Shown here: positions 55,006-62,452 of the stretch, one piece after another
How positions within the stretch are numbered: the first letter of the stretch is position 1
How the letters are laid out: every line of letters starts with the position of its first letter
Assembly: GCF_002018875.1 (NCBI RefSeq)
Contig: NZ_MVOL01000010.1
Location: 124,001-188,000, forward strand
Direction: 5' to 3'
DNA: 64,000 bases
DNA from: Pseudomonas sp. MF4836
GTDB lineage: Bacteria > Pseudomonadota > Gammaproteobacteria > Pseudomonadales > Pseudomonadaceae
Made by a program: the position numbers and the translations under genes
The notes under the pieces: generated by a model
Told to the model about the DNA's origin: nothing
Seen by the model: only the letters and a program-made list of their open reading frames with translations
Database searches by the model: none

Positions 55006-56331
55006 ATGCTCGAAGCCCCTGTGCAACGTCGACTGTTGGTGGTTGATCCGTGTGACGATTGTCATCGTCTGCTGCCCGGCTTGCGCTCTGTTGGCTGGAA
55101 CGTCGACAGCTGTGGCCTGGAGGCGGCCGCCGACCGTTCCTGCGATGTTGGTCTGCTGCGGCTGCAACCCTTTCACCTGGAACGCCCCGAAGCGGTCAAG
55201 GACCTGATCAGCCGCAGCGGCACCGAGTGGATCGCGGTGCTGAGCCCCGATGTGTTGCGGTTGCAGAAGGTCGGGGACTTTGTCTGCGAGTGGTTTTTTG
55301 ACTTTCACACCCTGCCGTTCGATGTCTCGCGGGTCCAGGTCACCCTGGGTCGGGCCTTCGGCATGGCGCGTCTGCGCGGGCAGGGCGCCATCCATATCGA
55401 GCAGCCCGAACATGAACTGCTGGGCGACAGCCGGCCGATCCGCGATCTGCGCAAACTCTTGAGCAAGCTGGCGCCCACCGAGTCACCGGTACTGATCCGC
55501 GGCGAAAGCGGGACCGGCAAGGAGCTGGTGGCCCGGACCCTGCACCGGCAATCCCAGCGGCACAGCAAACCCTTCGTGGCGATCAACTGCGGGGCGATTC
55601 CCGAGCACCTGATCCAGTCCGAATTGTTCGGCCATGAAAAGGGCGCCTTCACCGGGGCCCACCAGCGCAAGGTCGGGCGTATCGAGGCGGCGCACGGCGG
55701 CACGCTGTTTCTGGATGAAATCGGTGACCTGCCCCTGGAACTGCAAGCCAACCTGCTGCGCTTTCTCCAGGAAAAGCACATCGAACGGGTCGGTGGCAGC
55801 CAGCCGATCCCGGTGGATGTGCGGGTGTTGGCCGCAACCCACGTCGACCTGGAGTCGGCAATTGGCAAGGGCCGTTTTCGCGAGGACCTGTATTACCGGC
55901 TCAATGTCCTGCAAGTGGTCACCGCGCCGTTGCGCGAACGCCACGGCGACCTGGGCATGCTGGCCAACCACTTTTCCCACTTCTACAGCCAGGAAACCGG
56001 GCGCCGCCCGCGCAGCTTCAGCGAGGACGCCCTGGTGGCCATGGGCAAACATGATTGGCCGGGCAATGTCCGCGAGCTGGCCAACCGGGTGCGGCGTGGC
56101 CTGGTGTTGGCCGAGGGGCGGCAGATCGAGGCGCGGGACCTGGGCCTGCTCAGCCAGCAAGCCATCAGCGCGCCCATGGGCACCCTCGAAGACTACAAGC
56201 ATCGCGCCGAGCGCCAGGCGTTGTGCGATGTGCTCAACCGCCACAGTGACAACCTCAGTGTCGCCGCCCGGGTCCTGGGCGTGTCGCGCCCGACCTTCTA
56301 CCGCCTGCTGCACAAGCATCAGATTCGCTAA
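55006..56331 (+). CDS. Sigma-54-dependent activator with VpsR-like N-terminal domain
   Basis: A 441-residue enhancer-binding protein. Residues 1-130 form a degenerate receiver-like domain of VpsR type (CEWFFDFHTLPFD, LGRAFGMARLRG) without the usual phosphorylatable Asp pocket being obvious. The AAA+ domain (about 140-375) has Walker A GESGTGKE, the sigma-54-contacting GAFTGA, Walker B TLFLDEIGD and the arginine-finger region. The Fis-type helix-turn-helix is at the C-terminus (SVAARVLGVSRPTFYRLL). VpsR responds to c-di-GMP and controls biofilm matrix genes in Vibrio. Convergence with fapA-F, whose promoter is sigma-54-like, makes amyloid control a good hypothesis. Confidence 0.93.
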   Translation: MLEAPVQRRLLVVDPCDDCHRLLPGLRSVGWNVDSCGLEAAADRSCDVGLLRLQPFHLERPEAVKDLISRSGTEWIAVLSPDVLRLQKVGDFVCEWFFDFHTLPFDVSRVQVTLGRAFGMARLRGQGAIHIEQPEHELLGDSRPIRDLRKLLSKLAPTESPVLIRGESGTGKELVARTLHRQSQRHSKPFVAINCGAIPEHLIQSELFGHEKGAFTGAHQRKVGRIEAAHGGTLFLDEIGDLPLELQANLLRFLQEKHIERVGGSQPIPVDVRVLAATHVDLESAIGKGRFREDLYYRLNVLQVVTAPLRERHGDLGMLANHFSHFYSQETGRRPRSFSEDALVAMGKHDWPGNVRELANRVRRGLVLAEGRQIEARDLGLLSQQAISAPMGTLEDYKHRAERQALCDVLNRHSDNLSVAARVLGVSRPTFYRLLHKHQIR

Positions 56332-56344
56332 TCACCCGCGCACT

Positions 56345-56386
56345 AAAAAAGCCCGCTGCGATTGATCTCGCAGCGGGCTTTTTTTT
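56345..56386. terminator. Bidirectional terminator between activator gene and fapF
   Basis: A-run, GCCCGCTGCGA (56351-56361), loop TTGATC, TCGCAGCGGGC (56368-56378), T8-run. Perfect 11-bp stem usable by both convergent transcripts. Confidence 0.92.
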
Positions 56387-56401
56387 GTAGCTGGGGGGCC
56401 G

Positions 56402-57703
56402 TCAGAAGTAGTACGGGAATTTGAGGCTGAAGGTGAAGTCCGGGGCGTCTTCGGTCATGCCGATGGACAGGTTGGGCACGATGGTCAGGTTGTCGGTGGC
56501 AGCAATGGTCATGCCGACGTTGAAGTAGCCGGCGTTGGCATCGCTGGAGACCACCGATTGCCAGTCGCCGCCATCCTGCTTGAGCTTGCTCTTGCGTTGG
56601 ATCAGGTCCGAGACCGAGAACGACATACTCATGCGTTCGTTGAGGGCAAAGGCGACACCGGCACCGATCTGGAAGCTGTCACCCAGGCTGACTTTGCCCG
56701 GAATCTTGGAGTTCATATCGGAACTGATATCGCTGAAAGACTCTTCCAGGTTGTGGGTGTAGGACAAGCTGCCGAAAAGCACCGCCGGGTCGAAGGTCTT
56801 GACCAGGGAGATGCCCGGTGTGACGGACCATACGCCGTTACCGGTCGGTAGGCTTTCAGGCACCACTAGGCTGTTGCTCTTGGGGGACTGGACGAACTTG
56901 ATGCCGAAAGGGTCCTTGCCGGTAGGCGCCTTGACTCGCAGGCTGACGACCGCATCGGGCATGTAGTCGGACTCGTCGAGGAATTTGTACGCGACGCCAA
57001 AGTTGACGTCACCCAGGGTTGGGTCTCGGGTAACCGTTTGTTCCGCGGTGCCCTGTGCGTTGCCGCCATTAGCCCCACCCGACTGATAGGTGGACTCGCG
57101 GTAGACCACGGGGGCGTTGATATCGAACTGCCAACGGTTGTTCAGGTTGTAGCGGGCGGTCAGGTCCAGGGTCCAGTTATCGGATTTGATCCGATCCAGG
57201 TTGACGGTACCCAGCAGGATCGAGTCCAGGGCCAGGAAGCCATTGAGGGTCAATTGCCGCGCATCGTAGCGTGAGTAGCTGATGCCGGTTTCGACGCTGA
57301 ACTTGCCGCCGCCAAAGAAGCCGCTGGCCTCATCGTAGAGGTTGCTCACGCTTTGTGCCGGTGCCGAATCATCCTTGAGTGACTGACCATAGGAACTGCC
57401 CCCGCCGGCAGCGCCTCCGGAGGCCGCGCCCGCGCCGGTGCCGGCGACCTGCTGATTGCCCTTGAGATCGGCCGGCGACTTGGCCAGGCGCTTGGGCGGT
57501 GCTGCTGCGGGCTGATCCTCGACCTGGCGGACCCTTTGCTCCAGTACGGCAAGGGCCTTCTGTTGTACTTCGTAACGTTGCTTCAACTCCAGAAGTTCTT
57601 GTTTCAGGGCCGCTACATCCGCATCTGGGGCCGCCTGCAAGGCCGCCGCAGGGAGGAGCGTGCTAAGACAAACGACTGCGCGCAATGAAACTGATCGATA
57701 CAT
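56402..57703 (-). CDS. fapF: FapF: outer-membrane amyloid secretion channel
   Basis: A 433-residue precursor with signal peptide, an N-terminal periplasmic coiled coil (about 25-65; LKQELLELKQRYEVQQKAL), a Gly/Ala/Ser-rich linker (about 90-115) and a C-terminal 12-strand beta-barrel ending in FPYYF. This is the known FapF plan, a trimeric gated pore that exports FapA, FapB, FapC and FapE. Start at ATG 57703, with AGGGA upstream; the in-frame extension to 57730 lies in front of the signal peptide. Last gene of the operon. Confidence 0.95.
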   Translation of the reverse strand: MYRSVSLRAVVCLSTLLPAAALQAAPDADVAALKQELLELKQRYEVQQKALAVLEQRVRQVEDQPAAAPPKRLAKSPADLKGNQQVAGTGAGAASGGAAGGGSSYGQSLKDDSAPAQSVSNLYDEASGFFGGGKFSVETGISYSRYDARQLTLNGFLALDSILLGTVNLDRIKSDNWTLDLTARYNLNNRWQFDINAPVVYRESTYQSGGANGGNAQGTAEQTVTRDPTLGDVNFGVAYKFLDESDYMPDAVVSLRVKAPTGKDPFGIKFVQSPKSNSLVVPESLPTGNGVWSVTPGISLVKTFDPAVLFGSLSYTHNLEESFSDISSDMNSKIPGKVSLGDSFQIGAGVAFALNERMSMSFSVSDLIQRKSKLKQDGGDWQSVVSSDANAGYFNVGMTIAATDNLTIVPNLSIGMTEDAPDFTFSLKFPYYF

Positions 57704-57755
57704 GAAAAAACCGTCCCTTGTGAACCCCAATGGTCGAGAGGAGCGTAGTTCAAGA

Positions 57756-58490
57756 TCAGAAGTTGCGTAGGCCGTTGAGCGTACTCAAATTACAGTCCAG
57801 GGCGCCGCTGCTCGGGCCGTTGTTTCTGAGGACGACGTTGAGTTGGGTCAGGTTGTTGACCATGTTGCTGTCACCCAGCAGCCGGGTGTTTTGCAGCAGG
57901 TTGCCCTGAGCCACTTGCTGCAGGGTATTGCCCTGGTTGCTGTTGGCCAGGATGGCCATCTGAATACCGCCATTGGCGGCGGAAACCGAGACTGTGCCGG
58001 CGGCATTACTGCCGGTAATGGTTTGTCCGCTGATCAGTACCTGGCCTTGTCCGGGCACCAGGGCCGGGGCTTGGTTGGCTTCGGTGACATTGATGCTGAC
58101 GTTGTTGTAGGCGCTGTTGCCGTCGCCGGCGGCGCGCACGGTCTGCGTCACGCCCTGGCCGGTGCCCAGGCCAGCGCCGCCGATCACGTTGCCGGTGCCT
58201 GAAGTGGGGGTGCTGCCGTTGCCGGTCTGGCTGATGGTGGTCACATAGAACTGGGGCGTTACCGTGGATTGCTGGATCTGCAGGGTGCTGGTGGCACCGA
58301 TCAGGTCGCCACTGGCGTTGCGCCAGGTACTGCTCATGACCACGCCGAAGCTGATGATTCGCCCCGGCATCACATAGCGGCCGCGCATTTGCGACAGTTC
58401 CGAATCCTGAATTTCGATGGGCGTGAAACCAGCATGTGCTGGAAGAGCTGCTGCCAGGCAGGCGGCTGCCAGCCAGTATGAAGTTTTCAT
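57756..58490 (-). CDS. fapE: FapE: minor amyloid-associated secreted component
   Basis: A 244-residue secreted protein (signal cleaved after LPAHA). The FapE N-terminal block PIEIQDSELSQMRGRYVMPG and the Asn/Gln/Gly-rich later part are characteristic. It carries a single cysteine near the C-terminus (LDCNLSTLNGL), unlike FapC with its C-x-x-C. FapE is exported through FapF and found in fibrils in small amounts. Forms part of fapA-F, 50 bases after fapD. Confidence 0.93.
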   Translation of the reverse strand: MKTSYWLAAACLAAALPAHAGFTPIEIQDSELSQMRGRYVMPGRIISFGVVMSSTWRNASGDLIGATSTLQIQQSTVTPQFYVTTISQTGNGSTPTSGTGNVIGGAGLGTGQGVTQTVRAAGDGNSAYNNVSINVTEANQAPALVPGQGQVLISGQTITGSNAAGTVSVSAANGGIQMAILANSNQGNTLQQVAQGNLLQNTRLLGDSNMVNNLTQLNVVLRNNGPSSGALDCNLSTLNGLRNF

Positions 58491-58540
58491 CTGCTGCTCC
58501 CGGAGCGTCCTGCCCCCTTTTTATCGTTGTGTGCGCTTCT

Positions 58541-59221
58541 CTAGAAGAAGTCGCTTTGTATAAAGCCGAAATCCATCAACTCCGCGTCTCGGACCGGGTA
58601 GAAACCATCGAGTTTGTTTTTCGCGGTCAGGGGGGCGGGGGGATCGAGCAAGGCGTTGGTCTTGTCGTAGCCCGGGCCGATGATGGCGAACACGATGCCA
58701 TTCCAGCCTTTGACGAAGTCTTCATGGGAGTAGCGTTTGTGGCCCAGTACCGGGTCACCGATATAGACCCAGTCCTTCTGGGCCCGCTGCATCACCACGA
58801 AGTGCTTGTAGCCTCGAATTTCCATCAGTACCACCACCGGAATGGTCACCGCTTCGAGCTTTTCGGGAGGAATCCGATAGCCCCGGGCGCGCATGCCGAT
58901 ACTTTCCGCGTAGCGTTTCATGTCGAGCATCGAGAAGCCCTGGGTCTGGACCAGCTTCTGGTCCGAATTGACCAGCATGCCCTTGATGACTTCATCTTCG
59001 GAGACATCCATCCAGTAGGCCTGGCGCAGAATCGTCGCCAGTGCGGCGGCGCCGCAGCTGAAGTCGGTCTTCTGTTCGACGATGTCGCTGAACTTGCGCT
59101 CACGAATGCTCTGTACCTGCTTGAAAATCAGGCTGCCGCCGGGAAGCCCGGGAACCGCCATCTGTGCTGCAAACACAGGGCCGCAAAGGCACAGCAAGAG
59201 AGTGAGGATCGCAGTTCGCAT
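58541..59221 (-). CDS. fapD: FapD: C39-type cysteine protease of the amyloid system
   Basis: A 226-residue periplasmic protein: signal peptide (LTLLLCLCGPVFA) and a C39-like peptidase domain with catalytic Cys56 (DFSCGAAALATIL), His140 (YKHFVVM) and Asp156 (IGDPVLG). It is required for Fap export, presumably processing a component such as FapF. ATG 59221 gives the signal peptide at the N-terminus. A hairpin separates it from fapC. Confidence 0.95.
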   Translation of the reverse strand: MRTAILTLLLCLCGPVFAAQMAVPGLPGGSLIFKQVQSIRERKFSDIVEQKTDFSCGAAALATILRQAYWMDVSEDEVIKGMLVNSDQKLVQTQGFSMLDMKRYAESIGMRARGYRIPPEKLEAVTIPVVVLMEIRGYKHFVVMQRAQKDWVYIGDPVLGHKRYSHEDFVKGWNGIVFAIIGPGYDKTNALLDPPAPLTAKNKLDGFYPVRDAELMDFGFIQSDFF

Positions 59222-59248
59222 GATCGTTACGCCTTGTGAGACTGTGGA

Positions 59249-59270
59249 AAAGCCCCGTTGCCGGGGCTTT
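59249..59270 (-). terminator. Intra-operon hairpin between fapC and fapD
   Basis: AAAGCCCCG, loop, CGGGGCTTT: a perfect 9-bp stem 16 bases beyond the fapC stop codon, with T4 following on the transcribed minus strand. Probably a partial terminator or mRNA stabiliser for fapABC. Confidence 0.7.
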
Positions 59271-59285
59271 CTTTTTCGATCGCGA

Positions 59286-60272
59286 CTACATGCAGGCTTT
59301 GCAGCCAGCAGCGATGGACAGCGAGTTGCTTTGTTGGTTGCCCACACCTGCCGAGACGTTGGCGCCGCCGTTGCCGGAGAAGCCGTTCATCGAGCCGGTC
59401 ATGCTGGCGTTGTTGACCACTGGGTTTTTCCAGCCGTCTTTGGTCAGCACTTGCTGGGTCCAGTAGCCAGCCAGTTCGATCGTGCCTTGTTCTTTGAAGG
59501 TGAGTTTTTGATCGTCGTTGCCATGGCCTTTGTTGTCGCCGTAGCCATGACCGCTGCCATGACCGTCGTCGCCTTCGATTTTGCCGCTGCCGGTACCTTT
59601 GTAGGTGCCCGAGGCTACGAAGCCACCAGTGAGGGTGTCTTTTTTGTAGGCCTGTACGCCTTTGTTATCCACGACCAGGTTGGTCGACTGCTGGTTGGCC
59701 GAAGCAGCCGCAGTCGCTACGCGACCACCGGATACGGCGATGGCCAGGTTGTTTTTCTGTTGGTTGAAGTCGCCGGCGGTGACGTTGATGCCCAGGTTGC
59801 CCGAGCCGTTGTTGCCGGAGTTGTTGAGGATTGCGTTGTTTTGAGTCGACGAGTTTTTAACGTAGTTATTGTTGTTGTACTGAGTGGCGCTGGACGCGGC
59901 CACGGCGCTGCCGAAGATGAAGTTTTCATCGGCAGTGGCCAGGGCGGCAGCGTTGTCTTGTTGGTTGCCGTCGCCGGCTGCAACGTTGGCGCCCATGTTG
60001 CCGTTGGAGTTGTTGAGCGAGTTGTCAGCCTTGCCGGTGTTCAGGGTGCCCTGGTTTTTCACCACGTTGGTGTTGCTGTTTTGCACGTCGATCACTGCCG
60101 CCCCGGCCCCGGCGGTGATTTGCAGCAGGGTGTTCAGATCCGGACCCTGATTGTGATCGTCATGGCCATTGCCATGCCCATTGCCGTTGCCTTGCCCGCC
60201 TGCTTGAGCGGCCATTGCCATAACTGCAGCCAGTGCGAAAACCAGTGGTTTGAGAGCCATTGTAGGTTTCAT
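59286..60272 (-). CDS. fapC: FapC: major functional amyloid subunit
   Basis: A 328-residue secreted protein (signal cleaved after AAQA). Three imperfect amyloid repeats are seen at about 82-115, 146-183 and 287-321, with the core G-x-N-x-x-A-G-x-x-N-Q-Q-x-N (GANVAAGDGNQQDN, GINVTAGDFNQQKN, GANVSAGVGNQQSN). Linker 1 is about 30 residues and linker 2 about 100. The C-terminus has the conserved C-x-x-C (Cys324, Cys327). A His/Gly-rich stretch follows the signal (25-43) and another lies in linker 2 (236-251). GGAG precedes the ATG. Confidence 0.96.
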   Translation of the reverse strand: MKPTMALKPLVFALAAVMAMAAQAGGQGNGNGHGNGHDDHNQGPDLNTLLQITAGAGAAVIDVQNSNTNVVKNQGTLNTGKADNSLNNSNGNMGANVAAGDGNQQDNAAALATADENFIFGSAVAASSATQYNNNNYVKNSSTQNNAILNNSGNNGSGNLGINVTAGDFNQQKNNLAIAVSGGRVATAAASANQQSTNLVVDNKGVQAYKKDTLTGGFVASGTYKGTGSGKIEGDDGHGSGHGYGDNKGHGNDDQKLTFKEQGTIELAGYWTQQVLTKDGWKNPVVNNASMTGSMNGFSGNGGANVSAGVGNQQSNSLSIAAGCKACM

Positions 60273-60336
60273 GGTGTTTCTCCGGTGCTTATTAGTTGGT
60301 TAAGTGTTGGTACTTTCTAATTGCACTGCGTTTGGG

Positions 60337-60915
60337 TCAGTCAGCGACCCGGATGCTCAGGGTGTTAGCCATTCGGTTCCCCACCCCGGCACTCTGGTTC
60401 ACCTGAGTCACTCCACGGCTGCCGGTGAAGGCCTGGTCGCTGGTAACGACCTGGCGGCTGCCTTGATGAGCGTCAGTTGCTCCTGAGCTTGGTAACAGCG
60501 CCACGTTCTGTTGGGACAGGACGCTGTCGTCGATGCCTTGCGGATTGGCACTGATGCTGATCCGCATGGCGTTGACCATTTGGTTATTGGCGCCGGAGGA
60601 CTGGTTGACGCCCAGTGCTCCGCTGCCATTACTGAAAGAGTTGCCGCCGATGGTGCTGCTGGCATTGATCGAGCGATCGGCTGGCGTGGTGAGTTTCTGA
60701 TTGACGCTGGTGCTGGCGCTGGCATTGGTGCCGATGGCGATGGCCCGCACGTTGGTTTGTTGTTGCTGGTCGCCGGCGGCCTGGTTGATATTGAGATTGC
60801 CGGTGTAGCCCGCGCCGGAGTTCTGGATGGTCGAGGTGCTGGTCACCTGGCTGGCCGAGTCGGCCATGGCGCTTGTGCAGGTGAGCAGGGCGATAAGCAG
60901 CAGGGACCGGTTCAT
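60337..60915 (-). CDS. fapB: FapB: amyloid nucleator subunit
   Basis: A 192-residue secreted protein with signal cleaved after SAMA and three repeats like those of FapC (about 28-62, 83-122, 157-191; e.g. LGVNQSSGANNQMVN and TQVNQSAGVGNRMAN). It is a minor fibril subunit proposed to nucleate FapC. No cysteines occur in the mature chain. Its start lies just after the fapA stop codon, so the genes are tightly coupled. Confidence 0.95.
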   Translation of the reverse strand: MNRSLLLIALLTCTSAMADSASQVTSTSTIQNSGAGYTGNLNINQAAGDQQQQTNVRAIAIGTNASASTSVNQKLTTPADRSINASSTIGGNSFSNGSGALGVNQSSGANNQMVNAMRISISANPQGIDDSVLSQQNVALLPSSGATDAHQGSRQVVTSDQAFTGSRGVTQVNQSAGVGNRMANTLSIRVAD

Positions 60916-60916
60916 C

Positions 60917-61366
60917 TCACTGCCCTCCGATATTGCTCAAGGGCGCCATGCCGGCGCTGATCGAGCGATTGATCGAGTTGGAGATGGAGGCGCCCGAGCC
61001 GCCGCCGTGGCCGGCGGACATGCCTGGCAGGCCGTTGGGGTTGGTCACCACATTCAGCCCTGGAACGTGTCCACCGCTGGGCATGATGGTGTTGCGAATC
61101 AGCGCGCCGCTGTTGACGCCGGCAAAATCGCCGTCGGTCATTTCACTGCCACCGATGATCCCGTTGATCCGCGCCGAAGGGTTGGCGTTGACGGTGGTGG
61201 GGTACGGGTCCGGTTGCAGCGACTGGCGACCGATGGGTTGAGGGTGCACGGTGCGCTCGAGCACAATCACGCCGTCGCCGGCTGCCTGTACGGGAAGGCA
61301 ATACGCCGCGCTGACGGCACAACCGATCAGCAAGAGGCGGGTCAAACCTTGATTGATATTCCCCAC
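60917..61366 (-). CDS. fapA: FapA: periplasmic chaperone-like component of the amyloid operon
   Basis: A 149-residue secreted protein with a signal peptide ending near LPVQAA. The FapA domain includes ARINGIIGGSEMTDGDFAG and the C-terminal GHGGGSGASISNSINRSISAG. FapA influences the FapB/FapC ratio in fibrils. The GTG start at 61366 is chosen because AAGGA lies eight bases upstream; a nearby ATG at 61374 is out of frame. First gene of the operon, with a sigma-54 promoter 45 bases upstream. Confidence 0.93.
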   Translation of the reverse strand: MGNINQGLTRLLLIGCAVSAAYCLPVQAAGDGVIVLERTVHPQPIGRQSLQPDPYPTTVNANPSARINGIIGGSEMTDGDFAGVNSGALIRNTIMPSGGHVPGLNVVTNPNGLPGMSAGHGGGSGASISNSINRSISAGMAPLSNIGGQ

Positions 61367-61420
61367 GGCGGCATTCCTTCTTCTGAGCGCTGGCCCTAAC
61401 CAGAGCGTTGACAGGAAGAG

Positions 61421-61437
61421 AGCAGGAGCTGTGCCGC
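61421..61437 (-). promoter_or_regulatory. Sigma-54 (-24/-12) promoter of the fap operon
   Basis: GCGGCACAGCTCCTGCT on the minus strand: the -24 GG (61435-61434) and -12 GC (61423-61422) are separated by exactly ten bases and the GGCAC element is intact. Transcription would begin near 61410, 44 bases before the fapA GTG. Confidence 0.75.
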
Positions 61438-61498
61438 TTTTTAATTCTTTCGAGAATTCAAGGCCTTGGATTTTTTTGCCGAGGGTGGCGATCGCGAG

Positions 61499-61516
61499 TG
61501 TTTCAACCCTGAGACA
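61499..61516. promoter_or_regulatory. Candidate enhancer (activator-binding dyad) of the fap promoter
   Basis: TGTTTCAACCCTGAGACA is a near-perfect 7-4-7 dyad of the TGT-N12-ACA class, about 90-105 bases upstream of the expected start point. This is normal spacing for a sigma-54 activator site. Confidence 0.5.
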
Positions 61517-61710
61517 GGTGGCACGACCGGCACATGGCCATAGGCGGGCCGATGCTCTAGATCAGGGGTTCGCAAGAGGCTGTATCAGTGGCTTAACAGA
61601 TCCGCGGGCAATCGCGGCGAGCCTTGGCGCAGGCTGATATGGGGGCGGGCACCTGTTTCAGGAATGGACACTTGGGCCCTGTTCGGCGGGAAAATGCGCG
61701 GGTCAGGGCT

Positions 61711-62235
61711 TCAACCGGCGAGCAATTGGCCGACCTCAGCCAGGGCCAGTTGCCGACGTTGCTCCCAATCACCGCCCACCACCGTAAACGGCTGGCGATG
61801 TTGCACCAGCCAGTCCCGCGAAGCCTGGAAAAAGCCCAGCCGCTGCTCCAACTGCGGCTGGCAGCGCTGGCCGTCGTCAACCCAGCCCACCTGCTCCGGT
61901 GACAGCAGCAGGTGCAGGTCGTAGCGTCGGGCCAGCAGTTCCGGTTCGAGCCAGGGCGGGCAGTCGCCAAACAGGGTCTGGCTCCAGAGCATGTTGCTCA
62001 GCAAATGAGTGTCGAGGATCAACAGTTCAGGGTTGCGCGCCCGGGCGGCGTCTTCCCAGTCCAGTTGGCCCCTGGCGATCTGCGGAATATCTGCGAAGCA
62101 AGTGTCGCGGCCTTGCTGGTCGATGAAATGGCGCACGTACTCGCCGACCTGGATGCCCCCCAGGCGCGCCTGCAGCTCGTTGGCCAGCCAGCTCTTGCCG
62201 CTGGACTCGGGGCCGGTCAGCACCACCACCTTCAT
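61711..62235 (-). CDS. NadR-like AAA ATPase / putative ribosylnicotinamide kinase
   Basis: A 174-residue P-loop protein of the NadR C-terminal kinase type (AAA_28). Walker A is TGPESSGKSWLANEL and the conserved EYVRHF and LDTHLLSNMLWSQTLFG blocks are present. In NadR this domain phosphorylates nicotinamide riboside; stand-alone versions in Pseudomonas normally follow pnuC, the riboside importer. Its ATG overlaps the stop codon of what looks like a pnuC remnant (ATGA). Confidence 0.88.
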   Translation of the reverse strand: MKVVVLTGPESSGKSWLANELQARLGGIQVGEYVRHFIDQQGRDTCFADIPQIARGQLDWEDAARARNPELLILDTHLLSNMLWSQTLFGDCPPWLEPELLARRYDLHLLLSPEQVGWVDDGQRCQPQLEQRLGFFQASRDWLVQHRQPFTVVGGDWEQRRQLALAEVGQLLAG

Positions 62236-62348
62236 GCTCGGCAGACCGCAGTAGCGCACCCATCTCCCCGCCAGCTGGCGTTGGCCCTGAGCCAGGCGGC
62301 AACGGCGCCGAGCGCAACGGCAAACAGTTCAAGCCCGGGCATGGACAT
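62232..62348 (-). pseudogene. pnuC: Probable pnuC remnant (N-terminal fragment)
   Basis: A 38-codon frame starting MSMPGLELFAVALGAVAAWL, which is the expected N-terminus and first helix of PnuC, the nicotinamide riboside importer, but then runs into RANASWRGDG and stops. A normal PnuC has about 190 residues. The stop codon still overlaps the kinase start, as intact pnuC genes do, so the reading suggests a large internal deletion that left both ends. The match is from memory of the family and rests on about 18 residues. Confidence 0.5.
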
Positions 62349-62452
62349 TCCTTGGGAAAATGGAGGAGGGCGCGGATTGTAACCAGAGTGCGGCGCTGCG
62401 CGTTAGTCCGAGCGAGGCGAAGGTGGCGGGCAGGGCCCGCCACCGCCGGGAC

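Noticed and set aside
59286..60915. Repeated Asn/Gln/Gly-rich motifs that could be taken for a tandem DNA repeat
   Set aside because: They are the protein-level amyloid repeats of FapB and FapC; the DNA copies are diverged.
61593..61970. 125-codon minus-strand frame overlapping the kinase gene
   Set aside because: Out of frame with the NadR-like kinase, which has intact Walker and family motifs.
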